This document shows positions 22,287 to 33,026 of a stretch of 64,000 nucleotides of DNA, piece after piece. Position numbers and translations under genes: made by a program. How positions within the stretch are numbered: position 1 is the stretch's first letter; each line of letters starts with the position of its first letter. The stretch is from Liopterus haemorrhoidalis (Eukaryota > Arthropoda > Insecta > Coleoptera > Dytiscidae), in NCBI GenBank assembly GCA_963971575.1, contig OZ020616.1:8107934-8171933 (forward strand), given 5' to 3'. The notes under the pieces were generated by a model, which was not told where the DNA came from, made no database searches, and saw only the letters and a program-made list of their open reading frames with translations.

Positions 22287-22403
22287 TACCTATTATTTCT
22301 AATAAGTAAAATGGAGGTATATGTTTAAATAATGTTGGAATATAAAAGCCAGTGAATAAATAGATTTGAAATTAATTTAGAATATATATACATACATACA
22401 TAC

Positions 22404-22460
<57 letters not shown>

Positions 22461-22540
22461 AATTTATTTATTAACTGGCTTTTATATTCCAACATTATTT
22501 AAACATATACCTCCATTTTACTTATTAGAAATAATAGGTC
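22287..22540. repeat. Long palindrome around (TA)n
   Basis: The arm 22,287-22,360 (containing AAGTAAAATGGAGGTATATG and AATGTTGGAATATAAAAGCC) is repeated inverted at 22,462-22,538. Between them lie about 80 bp of TA/CATA repeat. Another TA run follows at 22,542-22,558. The arms are near identical. Confidence 0.85.
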
Positions 22541-22559
22541 TATATATATATATATATAT

Positions 22560-23215
22560 TAAAAGAAATATTTTAAAATGAAGTCGTCTGAAAATTAATT
22601 AATGTACGTACGCCTCTGGTACCAAACACAACAGTTGTTTTGCTGTCAACTCTCATATTATTTGCTGTCAACGAGCGCCATATTAATAATATGTGTTGTG
22701 TTATAGTGTCGATTAAATATAAACTTGAAGTAAAAAAGAATCCATTGATGATTCGGACTGATTTCCAATATTATTTTATATATTTTTCTTAATTATTTTT
22801 TATAAGTTTTGTATAAATAATAAATTTAATTACATTTTCTATTGTTCTATTATTTTTTATATGTGACAGGTTTGTATAAATAATATATTTTAACTAAATT
22901 TTAAATTATTTGAAAATAAAAAAATAGATATATTGAACTTATTTTTAATTAATTTTAATTATTGAACTCTTTATTTATCTATATTTTTCAATTTATTTAG
23001 AAATTAAGAATAATTGTAATTTTATGCATTTAAATTATAACTTTTTTAAAAACATTAATTTTGAAACGTCAAATTTGAATTTACCGCAAAATGTATTTAA
23101 TGTTAAATTATAAACTTTAATTTGATACAGTGTACCGCGCTCGCACCGCCATCTACTTCGTTCTTAAAAAAAATAGGGCATAGGAAATTCTTTGTTTGCG
23201 AATTCGTGCTTGATA
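22560..23215. other. AT-rich DNA, no gene seen
   Basis: Very AT-rich; no reading frame with a recognisable motif. Confidence 0.5.
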
Positions 23216-23400
23216 TTAGGTGTGTGAATTAATTCGGTCCATTTTTTCTTCCAGAATAGACTTTATTGTGAAAAAAAAACATGTAAAAATACACTATACA
23301 AAGTATTTGCCTTCGCAAGCAAGTGCTTCCAAGATGGCTTTCACAATCTTTCCAACATGTGGTCCAACACTGCATTATGAGTGATGTACCTTACTCATTA
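23216..23400 (-). pseudogene. Mariner 3' end fragment
   Basis: Terminus TTAGGTGTGTGAATTAATTC at 23,216 resembles the TIR of the mariner at 48,852 (CGAGGTGTGTAAATTAAG). On the minus strand the peptide VKAILEALACEGKYFV followed by a stop is compatible with the last residues of a mariner transposase, with a short 3' UTR before the TIR. The rest of the element is missing. Beyond 23,400 to 23,995 nothing is recognised. Confidence 0.45.
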
Positions 23401-23997
23401 ATTAAGTCTTAAAATTAAATTTTTAATCTCAATCCTCAATCATTAGTTTGATTGCGATTTGCCCAAATCTGGATATCAGTTCGCCAACGTTGTTGGCAAG
23501 GAGTCTGCTAGTTTTTTAAATATTTATATTAAATATTAGAGTGCGGCTAATTTAGGTCTTAATACGTTTTAAATCTGCTTTATGGGAGAAAAACATTGTT
23601 CTTTCTGATTTTTAATAGGATTAAAACTTATTAATACCTAACCTGCCCGCTCTTTATTTATTATAATTCAATATAAAATATTAAGCTAAATTGCTAATAA
23701 TTAAATAATTCACTATTTACTGACCGACATATTAGAAATAATTGCAGTAATAATATAATAATGAATTGATCGGATTAATTTCAGAAATATTTAATTGAAC
23801 TGCAATCACTGAATATTAAAACGTTAATTTATTTAATTATTTACTAAATCAAATTATTATATTACATAATTTTCAGGAATAACGCGGAAATTCACAGTGT
23901 CAAAAAATAGTAATGGAAGAAGAGATAGATAGCGCGAAAAAGAGTCAGAGAGATACAGAGAGATAGAGAGAAATGAAGTGATGTAAATTTTCTTAAA

Positions 23998-24302
23998 TTT
24001 CAGGGTTTTGTAGGTAACCAGTAAGTAACGGCAACTTGTAGGCACAAATTAAAAATAAAAATTATACAATTCTGTACTTTTGAAAAAATAATGGATTTAT
24101 AAGTGTGCTGAATTACGAGATGCGTTTGCATTAAGCTTGTTGTCCAGTTTATTGATGTTAGCACGATAAACTGATAAAAAAAAAAAACTCCATTGTGCTG
24201 TTCCGATTCACATTGTACATTATTCAGATCTTTTTCAGATTTTTAGATTAATCCCTCTGGGTTTCAAGGCGGGGAACAAAACAGTTTAAGCATATTTAAA
24301 AC
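23998..24302 (-). mobile_element. GTCT-family right end, diverged
   Basis: CAGGGTTTTGTAGGTA at 24,002 matches the family's right-hand terminus, and CAGATTTTTAGATTAATCCC near 24,237 matches its interior (compare 62,265). With 25,210-25,258 and 26,040-26,747 this looks like a patchwork of at least two family copies broken up by insertions. Confidence 0.5.
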
Positions 24303-24975
24303 CAGTGGCGAAGGGAAACCTCCGCTAGACTTGCCCTCCCAAAAAAAAATAATTTAAATTTTTTTTGTTTAATATTTAGATAAATCTTCAAAAATACATC
24401 AAATTATGTTCTATACAAATTTTTGTCCAAGGCTAGGTTTACTTGTTACGAATTAATTATCATGACCATGGAAATGTTACATATAAATATGAAAAAATTG
24501 AGACTGAAATTTTAAATAATTTTACAAAAAAATTTCAAAATTTTTCGTTTTATCAAAAAACGTCTCAAATAAAAGTTATTAGTTATTGCATTTATAGTAA
24601 CTTTTGTTCAATAAATTTTTTCGAAATATTTTTCTGTTGCTAAATATTCGCAAAAATCTTAAAATCGACACGAGTAAACTCCCATTTCTATTCAAACGAT
24701 CTTTATAAAAAACAATAGGGTTCTTCCCATTTAATAGGAGAATTTTTTTGTACCAAAACGAATTCTCTAAGTTGAACCGTTCTTGAGTTATCGTGTATAC
24801 ATACAGACACACACACAGACACAAAGACACACACACATACGGACGGCACTTCGAAAATAGGTTTTTTGGATTCCCTGGACCATGAAACGTGGTCATCAGT
24901 CAAAATCTCGACATAGAAAATTTTCGCGATTACAATACTTGCCCCTTATATATTAAGGTCGGGCAAGTAAAAATT
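24303..24975 (-). mobile_element. Helentron/HINE-like element with (CA)n tract, copy 1
   Basis: One end is CCAGTGGCGAAGGGAAACCTC followed by CTAGACTTGCCCTCCC; the other ends with a stem-loop CTTGCCCC...GGGCAAG (24,940-24,970). Between are an (ACAC/AGAC)n tract at 24,800-24,838 and the block ACGGCACTTCGAAAATAGG. A second copy at 62,676-63,192 has the same order in the opposite orientation. A terminal hairpin plus internal microsatellite is the layout of DINE/Helentron-derived elements; that assignment is inference. Not protein coding. Confidence 0.55.
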
Positions 24976-25261
24976 ATAAAAATTGCGTAAACAATTTTTT
25001 TTGTTTAAATTAAATTTTCATGTACAATTGAAGAGCTTTCATTTCATATTTCGCACAAAATATAAAAATATCTATACTTTTTTGAATTTCGCGCGTGTTT
25101 ATTTTTTAAAGTATCAGTATTTTTCTCATATGTTAAATATGGTCAAGGATGCCAGATTTTAACTCTCCAAGGTCAGCCGTTTGGTCACAATTTCTATCAA
25201 ACGGACAAACAGGCACATGATAGACATAAGGTTTGTTTGGTCATACCTGTTTGAAGTTATA

Positions 25262-25838
25262 TCAGATCGTCAAGGATGAAATTTGTAGTTAATAATATTG
25301 CCAACTTTAACAGCTTATTATTTGACATTGGCTTAATATTTTACCGTTCTTTTTTTTTTTTTTTTTTTGTTGGACTACAGAAATTTACTGCTACCAACTG
25401 GACGAAATGATGCAAAAACTTAAAGAAAAACAGCCTAGATTTGTCAACAGATCGACTCCTATCTTATTGCATGATAACGCTAGACCACACACTGCACAAA
25501 TGACTGAGGCAAAACTACAGAAATTGGAGTTGGACCTTGTTCATCATGCTCCAGACTCACCAGACCTAGCCCCCACTGACTATCACTTCTTCCACAATTT
25601 GGACAACTTTTTAATAGGAAAACAGTTTAATTCCGACAATTCTGTAAAACTGGCCTTCCAGGAATTTATTGATTCGCGTCCCCCAGAGTTTTATACCACC
25701 GGCCTGAACAACCCGCCGCTTAAATGGCAAAAGTGTATAGAAAATATAGGTGCATACTTTGATGAATAAAATAATTCCTTGTATTTGTAATTTATCAACC
25801 AACCTTTTTTTCAGCAAATTTCCTCCTTGACGACCTAA
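25262..25838 (+). mobile_element. Internally deleted mariner, 577 bp
   Basis: Inverted ends TCGTCAAGGATGAAATTTG (25,268) and, on the minus strand, TCGTCAAGGAGGAAATTTG (to 25,838), flanked by TA on both sides (25,260-25,261, 25,839-25,840). Only the catalytic half of the transposase is left (25,380-25,769); a T-run at 25,351-25,368 marks the deletion side. Confidence 0.75.
25380..25769 (+). pseudogene. Mariner transposase, catalytic C-terminal half
   Basis: Open frame with PILLHDNARPHTAQ (second catalytic Asp), HHAPDSPDLAPTDYHFF (third Asp), LDNFLIGKQF, and KWQKCIENIGAYFDE before the stop. Spacing between the two Asp is of the DD34D mariner type. The N-terminal DNA-binding helices and first Asp are missing, so no active enzyme. 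An internal ATG at 25,407 is not a natural start. Subfamily appears different from the Mos1-like copy at 18,821. Confidence 0.9.
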
Positions 25839-26039
25839 TATTTCTATTTTAGTTTGTTTTTATATTTTTAATTTTAAAACAATACACACACTATCATAGC
25901 TATAAATACAAAAAATTCATAACATTATTAGCCATAATTTAGCTATTAACTAAAAAAAATATATATAATATTTTTGTCAAAAACACAAAAACTGCCATAT
26001 TTTTCAAAAACACAATCTGATCAAAAATTCCTCTCGTAC

Positions 26040-26747
26040 ATTTCCAGATTAGATCAATGTACATTATCTACATTGTTTTCAGGTTTTTAGCATAACCCTT
26101 TTTAGTAAAAGGGTGCGATAAAAGAACTTTTGCACATTTTTGGCTAAAATCGTGTTAAAAGAAACGAATTTCAAAAAACTATCGTTCCTTAATCTAAAAT
26201 CACGAGCTTTCTTTTGGTACCACACAATAAATTTTAAGCAAATATATTTTTTTTAACGACACAAAAAAAATTACAGTTTTCGAAAAACTTATCTGATCAA
26301 AAATTCCTGTTGAACTATTCTGGTTCCCATCAATGTTCATTACGGAGATTTTTTTCAGATTTTTAGATCAATCACTCTGAGAGATAGGGTAGAGGACAAA
26401 AGTTTGACACATTTTTGGCAAAAATCCAATAAAAAAACTAGATTTTTCAAAAATAAAAATTTGTTTGTTGATTCACGCATTAAAAGGTTTCATTTGGTAT
26501 GCCACTCAAAATTTTTAAAAAATATTTATTTTTTTATTAAATACATAATTGTTTATATTTATCTCGGGATGTGTTTTTTTGAACTCTCAGTATTTTTCCT
26601 ATATGTGGGTCAAAACGTTGTATAAGCATGCCAAATTTCAACATTCTATGTTAAGCTGCTTGGCTACAATTTGTACCGCACAGACAGACTGACACCTGAG
26701 TGACGTTATAGGGTTTTTTTGGTGGTCATACCTACAAAACCCTAAAA
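26040..26747 (-). mobile_element. GTCT-family element, inverted, diverged
   Basis: Two diverged repeats of the family interior are seen (CTGATCAAAAATTCCT at 26,016 and 26,294, CAGATTTTTAGATCAA at 26,357) and the block TATAAGCATGCCAAATTTCA at 26,619, ending with TCATACCTACAAAACCCTAA at 26,728-26,747, the inverted left terminus. The (GTCT)n tract is reduced to two or three units here, so microsatellite length varies greatly among copies. Confidence 0.65.
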
Positions 26748-26749
26748 AT

Positions 26750-27590
26750 ATTTTATTTTATTTTATTTTATAAGAGAATATTTTACTTTAGTGAAAAATA
26801 GTAACTTTACATTTTTACCAACGTTACAGGAAAAAGTTAATAGAATTTAAATGTTCAAAGGCTTTCATCTGAACTGGTATTGTTTCAGCGAAGAAAATCG
26901 ATGGAAGGAGGCAATGCTAAGGCGGAATTTTAACGCCATCTCTGTTCTAAATTCTCGTCACGTGCCCTTGGTTTGCCTAACATTAATTGGCCTAGTTTAT
27001 TTTATTGTATATCCGTAGTCCTAGGCCTTTTAAATACACAGTGTTCCTGCAAGAACGACTGCCGATACGAACATGAAACGAATAATGCAAGATGAGGAAA
27101 CAGAATTCAAAGTTCGTTACAAACGCTAACGAAACAATTGTTCCAGGAGTCACGGAGTGAAACTCTGGGAATAACCGGCATTCTGAAACGTGACGTATTC
27201 AAGAATTACAGAGATTCTGCTGTAAGGATACGACAAAACTTACAATATTCTATCGCACCTACGTGGTTACATGTCCCACACACAGACACACGCAAAAATG
27301 GCCGTTTCTTGCGCAAATTACCGCAGACATTATTTCTTTACAAAACACAAAATCGTTTTCATACCAATAAACGTTCCACTAGAGGTTATACTAGTGACCT
27401 AGCCAGGATATTGTACTGGGGGGGGGGGGGGAGATCATAATTCTTAATGTAGTTAGCTTTCGCGCCACATGTATTTGTCTCGGCTATTGAATTTAGACCA
27501 AATAGAGTTGGATACTTAAATCGATAGACTCAGTTGTAGGCTCTCGTTGAAACATATTGAATAACAGAAAAAGATAATAAAACACTCGGT
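26750..27590. other. Intergenic DNA with a G14 run
   Basis: No recognisable gene. Open frame 27,138-27,440 (100 codons) lacks motifs. A run of 14 G lies at 27,418-27,431. (TTTTA)n is at 26,752-26,772. Confidence 0.5.
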
Positions 27591-27594
27591 TAGT

Positions 27595-27680
27595 TTCAAA
27601 AAATAAAACAAGTTTATTTGATACGTTTTCGGCTTATGAAGTCGTCTTCATAATACAAAGAAATTCGAAATACAAAGAGT
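27595..27680 (-). mobile_element. Penelope-like terminal repeat fragment
   Basis: Minus strand reads ATGAAGACGACTTCATAAG then CCGAAAACGTATCAAATAAAC. The GAAGACGAC-stem-CGAAAACG layout is the same as in the Penelope ends at 15,469, 16,499 and 31,551, with different bases in the stems. No coding part is attached. Confidence 0.5.
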
Positions 27681-27819
27681 TTACAGAAATACATTCATAT
27701 AAATACATAATTTAAAAACTATAACAGCTAATACCACTAATAAATCCAATTTTAATCCTTTCGGCTATATATGTAAAATTTCAATGTTGTCAAAACTAAA
27801 AGTAAGTTTATGTTTAAGC

Positions 27820-27918
27820 ATAAGTCTAATGAATTTGGGGTTGATTTTTGATGATAAACTAAATTTCTCTCAGCATATCAGTTTCATAGTAAGAACAGCC
27901 TGTTTTAAGTTAAATATC
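27820..27918 (+). pseudogene. LINE reverse transcriptase fragment
   Basis: Plus-strand peptide NLGLIFDDKLNFSQHISFI followed by CFKLNILYG matches the thumb region of Jockey-like RT (compare DLGIILDSKLIFDQHI at 17,200). The hAT at 27,927 is inserted right after it. Confidence 0.75.
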
Positions 27919-27926
27919 CTCTATGG

Positions 27927-28865
27927 CAGGGGTGGCTAAACTTTTAGACGTTGGGGGCGACTTTTTTGGTAAAGGTGTTCCCGCGGTCGACTACATTTTT
28001 TTAGAAGGTACTTTTTAGGTACTCACAAATTGACGTTTTTTTTTTTTTGATGATACTTGTGTATTTTTTTATGAAATTTTAAATACTTACAAATTGGTGA
28101 CGTTTAGAAGATACTTACGAGCTGATGACGAAGAAATTTCACTATGACTGCTATTAAATTACATATAAATAACTATTTACTAGAACTGGTCCTGAATTTA
28201 AAAAAAATTAAGAAAATATAGGGAAAATAAGAAAATTATTCTTTTATAATTTTATTAAAATAAATTTAGCTAATTTTTGAAAAAAAAAATTCAGTAAAAA
28301 AAACAATGAAATTTTTTAATTTGATGACACTTGATATTGCATAGTTTCGATAAGTTTGTTAAAATTTGGCTCGTATGAACTTAAACTAATTCTTAAACAC
28401 GATTACAAATGTAGATCCGATAGTTGTGATCTGTTTAGTTTTTGCCGAATTCATGCAGGAAAGTGCTGATTCGCATAAAAATGTTGAACCAAAAGAAGGC
28501 ATTGAAATATCCAACAACTTTCCAAATATTTGGATATTTATCCCTGCTTATTAATTTCCAGAAGCTCACATTTGAAGCCATTGATTTTAAATGTACATCG
28601 CAATTAATATAACTGAAATAATTCTTTTTAGCTGTTTTTTCTGCAGAAATAAGTTGCTATTGAAAATATTTTTTTTAAATCTACTAATTGCAGAGAATAA
28701 TTTTGAATTTTTACTTTTTTTATTTATTATTATTATTTTTTTTTTATCTAAGTACGCTCTGATTTTATCACTATGATTTGTCAATGTTCAAGTCAGCTTC
28801 GCGGGCGACTTCCAGAGGCCTTACGGTCGACTGGTCGACCGCGGTCGACGTCTTGGCCATCCCTG
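27927..28865 (-). mobile_element. hAT element, 939 bp, 8-bp target duplication, decayed transposase end
   Basis: CTCTATGG flanks both ends (27,919-27,926 and 28,866-28,873). Termini CAGGGGTGGCTAAACTTTTA and, inverted, CAGGGATGGCCAAGACG. On the minus strand between about 28,560 and 28,330 the peptide YPNIWKVVGYFNAFFWFNIF, MRISTFLHEF, then TDHNYRIYICNRV and NYAISS is a decayed hAT dimerisation domain of the FAM200/ZBED5/GTF2IRD2-like type, with several stops. GTCGAC-rich subterminal repeats lie near both ends. Confidence 0.85.
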
Positions 28866-28883
28866 CTCTATGGTAACAGACGG

Positions 28884-29045
28884 TAACCAGACTACGGGCG
28901 ATGGACAATTCGGGCCGTACACAATTGGGGCTTTTGACAACTGGGGCCATAACTATAAGAGTTAGAGTCTTCTTTTGTTTAAAATAAAAAATAATTATTA
29001 TACAAGTTGGCATAAATTAAATAACATTTTGGTGGGAATTAGAAT
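28884..29045. repeat. Partial copy of the foldback element
   Basis: GGTAACCAGAC, GGGCGATGGACAATTCGGGCC, ACAATTGGGGCTTTTGACAA and the AT-rich inner arm with AACAAAAGAAGACTC-type sequence match one arm of the element at 6,691-7,368. Only one arm is present, so this copy cannot fold. Confidence 0.8.
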
Positions 29046-29071
29046 AAATAAAAAAACTTTATATTAAGGGT

Positions 29072-29338
29072 TAGCTTAAGTAAATTTTAGTGTTCTTTTG
29101 ATTAAAAAGAATTGCACGTGTACACAGATATATGTATGGACGGACGGACAGACAGACGTACGGATGGACGGACAGACAGACAGACAGACAGACAGAAAGA
29201 CCGACTGACATCATGCTAAAAATAGTCAAAACGTTATTTAAGGACCTCAATTCGTGGAGATCCATTGAAATCTCGAAAGTCAAAATCGGTATGATCACAA
29301 TACCTCCCTTATATATGTTGGCGGTCGGTAAAAAGTGA
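29072..29338 (-). mobile_element. Helentron/HINE-like element end with (GACA)n tract
   Basis: Sequence contains a (GACG/GACA)n tract (29,137-29,201), the block ATGCTAAAAATAGTCAAAAC, GAGATCCATTGAAATCTCG (a short hairpin) and an end with TACCTCCCTTATATATGTTGGCGG. The order microsatellite, conserved block, hairpin-like end parallels the elements at 24,303 and 62,676, but bases differ, so this is a related family. Confidence 0.5.
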
Positions 29339-29339
29339 A

Positions 29340-31365
29340 TATTAGTGGATAGATTCAAGAAGTGTTTGAAAGTATATGCTCTAAATCTAAATACCTACTA
29401 GAATTATTGTTCAGCTCTGTTCACAGTTCAGAAGAAAAATAAATAGTTGACAGGACTTGCAAAGTTTATACAGATTAAATAACGGTTCAAAATATTACAG
29501 GTTTGAATGTATTTGACGTTTGCATTAAAAGAAATGTTTTTCTTTAATAACATTTCTTAACATTGATAACATCTCACAATTGCATTCAACAATGCACATT
29601 ACGGAAAAACATATGTAAAGGCCATTTACCGTAACTTTGAAATGACGTCACAGTTGAAAAACTCACCTTCTTGCCAATTCGTAAACTGTCAAAAAAAGTT
29701 AGGTTATCGAACAACTTCTAAAAATATATTGAAAACCTATATTTCCTATGGAGGAAAGGAATTAATGTAAATTATGATGCACAGCAGTTCTTTCTAACTG
29801 ATTTGTCGCGAAATTTATGGTTTATATTTTATTAAGTGTGTAATGTAGTATTAAAAAATAATAATAATAAATTTCAGTGTATAAGAATCATCAGAAATAT
29901 TTGTTTTTAGAAATGTGTCGTGTTCTTTTAACACTTTTTATACAATTTACTTTAATTTTTCGCCTGGTGTCACATCGCCTGGGAGTGTTCCGAGTCACAC
30001 TGTTTAACTCCAGACCGCTCGAATAAACGCGTTTAGACCTTTTCTCGAACGCTCCGAGCTTGCTTCCTGAACTCACTAAATGATATCGGAAAGCAATGAT
30101 AAAGAGTCAATAAAATATAATCTCACTGTTAATTGTAAGTACCTAAACGTCAACCTGACAAATAACGATTGAACAATCCAATTTTAAATTGACAACATTG
30201 GAAAAATCTACCAACATTAAATAAATAAATGTACTAACTGAGTTATGGATTGATGTTGATTAAAACATATCATAGCGTTGGTACTTAAATTAACCAAGTG
30301 TGACGTCATCTCATATTTATTGTGAATGGAGTTTAGTAGCATTTGTATTCATAAGACAGGAATGTTTTTAGATAACGAGTACTCATTTATTGATATTGTA
30401 ATGTGAATTTTTCTACGTCTATGAACAATAATAATGTCGTTAGTGCAGATTTGCCTAAAAACGTCCGTACTCTGCTTATCACTATGTCCACCATAAATGT
30501 GCTCTTCTATTAGTATGTTCCTATTCGTACTTCCAACATATAATCTTAAACAATTGTTGTCTTAAATATTCTCAACAGAATATCAATGAAGAACACCTGA
30601 CTGTCATGCAGTTACATAAAATAAACACTATCATTAATAAATTTTTAAAAAATCCACCATATAAAACCTACCATTATTGCTAAATAATACACACGGCAAA
30701 ATAACCCATCCCCTTTTAAAAATGGCGAGGGTGACACACCGTCTGTGCATGAAATTAAAGCAAAACAGGGGTTCGAGCCGACGACTCGTGACGGACACAA
30801 TGCCGTCTGTGACCGCATGTTCCAGGCCTACTATTACACTTCTCATTAATGCCGTTGTCGTGGAACTGCTGGTTTAGAGGGAAACTGCCTGAGTTATATG
30901 GCCCGTGATATTCTATTGTTGACAGTTGTGCAATCGCTGATAGTATTTGTGATTTTGTTATTATTCTTGTTATTGAGGTAATATGGGGTGCGATATTGGA
31001 TTGGTTTTGATGGGAATAACCTATTTGTTGAATTATTTATGGGTTCTTATGAATAGTACTTTTAATAGAAATATACACTTGTTCCATTTAATGAATTAAT
31101 TTTTGGATGCTGCGACAATAGAATGCAGCATGTTATTGCGTTACTTTGAAAACCTCGTATGGACGAAAAATGAAGGACAGTCTAAAAACGATTTACACGA
31201 GTGATTTATTGAATGATTTTCTTTCAATAGTATATTATAACTATTGCTAATTAGTTAATTTTGTTTCTTTTTTTTTTTTTTTTTTTTGTAACAATATTGC
31301 AGATTTAAATTTGCACTATTATTCGACTCCACCCAAATCACACTTAGAAATTTTACTAATGATAG
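29340..31365. other. Intergenic DNA, one possible tRNA-like segment
   Basis: No recognisable protein. Near 30,720-30,790, TGGCGAGGGTGACAC and GGGGTTCGAGCCGAC resemble A and B boxes of a tRNA-derived repeat on the plus strand, but no SINE body or tail was defined. A T-run of 23 lies at 31,266-31,288. Confidence 0.4.
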
Positions 31366-31984
31366 ATCAATAATCGTTTATTCATGCCTTTCGGCCTTGA
31401 ATTTATACATTAATTTTCCCAAAATACTATTTGTGTATACATTCAATAATAATAATAATATTGATTAGATGAGTTACATCCGTAAGTTTGTAATTATAGT
31501 TGAAGGTAATGGGATTCGGACCAGTCAGAAAATAAAAACAAATTTATTAACTTCGCTAACGTTTCGATTTAATTTAAATCTTCATCAAAGCTACAAAGAT
31601 ATATAGAAATATAAAATTATTAAATTGGTAAGTTTACATGTATAAAATTATGATAGTGTTAAAATTTAACAAGTCAAGTAGTTAAAATAAGCATTACAAA
31701 ATTGTCGGAATTTAAAATATAACATAAAATAATTATTAAATAATAAAAACATATCAAATATGAATTAAAGAATAAAAAACAATGTTAAATTTACATTACC
31801 TTAGTTAATAGTCACGATATAAAATAACAATTTTAAAATTAATAAAGAACACATCATATTGTCCGGTTATTGAACTCAGAGATAAGCATATGAATAAGCC
31901 ACGTATGAATTTGAAAAAGGGTTTGAGATGGTTGAAAGTAAGTAACGCTATCTATTAATAAATTAGAGTGATTATTAGGTGAAA

Positions 31985-33020
31985 TATGTTAGATTTAGAA
32001 TTTTTTAAATATATTACAATAGATGGCGCTTATATTATCACAGTCGGTTTTAAAGTTAACTAATTTAGGGTTCTGAATTATATGTATGCTCTCAGTAATC
32101 AACCTTTTGCTGAGATTGTCTACTTTATCTAAGGTGACCATTTTTTGTCAAATATAAAACCAGGACATTTAAAATAGCCCAAGTACAGACGCGTGCAATA
32201 GGAGAGGGGTCCTTGGGTCCTGACCCCCCCCCCGGAACTAAAAAATCATATACTTAATAAAAACTAAGTTGATAAAAAACAAATCATAGTCAAAATGTAA
32301 TTAACATATAAGACCACTCCTCCCCGTAAAGAGGCAATAATAAATTTTATATTATTTATCGGATAATTTTTTAGAAATAGACGCCCCTCTCAGTTAATTT
32401 TTCTAGGAGCGCGCCTGCTCAGTCAGCATGAAGAAAAGTGGCTATCGTAGAATATATATTAAAAATATATTGCATAGTAAGCTTAGTTTTTTTGCCTTTA
32501 AGTGAAAAAATAAAATGTACTTCTTTTATATATATTGTAGATTAAGAAAGTAATTTTGAAAAGGCCGCTACACTGCTGAGCCGTATTTTGTGTTTAAATT
32601 TACGCGCGTACTCAAAGTTGGAACGATTACTCGATCTTTTGAAAAAATAATAATTTTTGATTTTGTGTCTAAACTGTACTGGTTATATTTCACGACTAAC
32701 CAGGACCAATGACCAAAAAACAGTACAGTACTGGTAAAACCAGTACGAATGGTCACCTTAACTTTATCTAAGATTTTAGTTTGTTCAAAATTAAAATTGT
32801 GGTTAGTGGTGAAGAAATGGGTACTGAGTGCCGTGTTTTTTTTTTTTTTATTTTTAAATTTATCCTGACAGCTATTTTTATTTTTATGTTGATATACTCG
32901 GTTTTTAATATATTGTTTAGTCTGTCCAACATAGCCTAAATCACATCCTCCACAAGGAAGGTGATAGACTACTGACGACATTTTATTAAATTCAGTAGGT
33001 TGTTTAATTTTTTTTTTTTT
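31985..33020 (-). pseudogene. Penelope GIY-YIG endonuclease, split
   Basis: From the right: NKMSSVVYHLPCGGCDLGYV, GQTKQYIKNRVYQHKNKN, then after a Lys-rich stretch ALSTHFFTTNHNFNFEQTK and ILDK; the frame resumes beyond the insertion as VDNLSKRLITESIHIIQNPK, LVNFKTDCDNISAIYCNIF and a stop near 31,988. The CGGC pair, GYVGQT and HKN blocks are GIY-YIG features of Penelope-like elements. Removing the insertion with one copy of its 8-bp duplication joins ILDK to VDNL in frame. The (K)5 run suggests slippage. The reverse transcriptase is not present. Confidence 0.85.
32130..32760. mobile_element. Non-autonomous hAT-like element, 631 bp
   Basis: ACTTTATC is repeated at 32,122-32,129 and 32,761-32,768. 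Termini TAAGGTGACCATT and inverted AATGGTCACCTTA; the right subterminal region has CAGTACTGGTAAAACCAGTA repeats. No transposase frame. An 8-bp duplication supports hAT (P elements also give 8 bp). Confidence 0.8.
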
Positions 33021-33026
33021 ATAATA

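Larger units (their letters stand above)
31540..33026 (-). mobile_element. Penelope-like element, truncated, interrupted by a hAT-like insertion
   Basis: A terminal-repeat motif is at 31,551-31,596 (minus strand: CTTTGATGAAGATTT ... ATCGAAACGTTAGCGAAG). The GIY-YIG coding part occupies 33,020-32,769 and, after the insertion, 32,129-31,985. The right side is cut by the DUF4817 element at 33,027. Sequence at 33,946-34,080 may be upstream Penelope DNA, but I could not confirm coding there. Confidence 0.75.

Noticed and set aside
27138..27440. 100-codon plus frame
   Set aside because: No recognisable domain, ends in a G-homopolymer-derived Gly run, composition matches non-coding neighbours.
30634..30877. 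Overlapping 66-70 codon frames on both strands
   Set aside because: No motif; the less AT-rich composition here is more likely a tRNA-like repeat fragment than a gene.
32221..32231. Poly(C) run as a structural signal
   Set aside because: Short homopolymers (also G14 at 27,418 and C run at 53,037) are expected by chance or slippage in this genome; nothing near them suggests a function.
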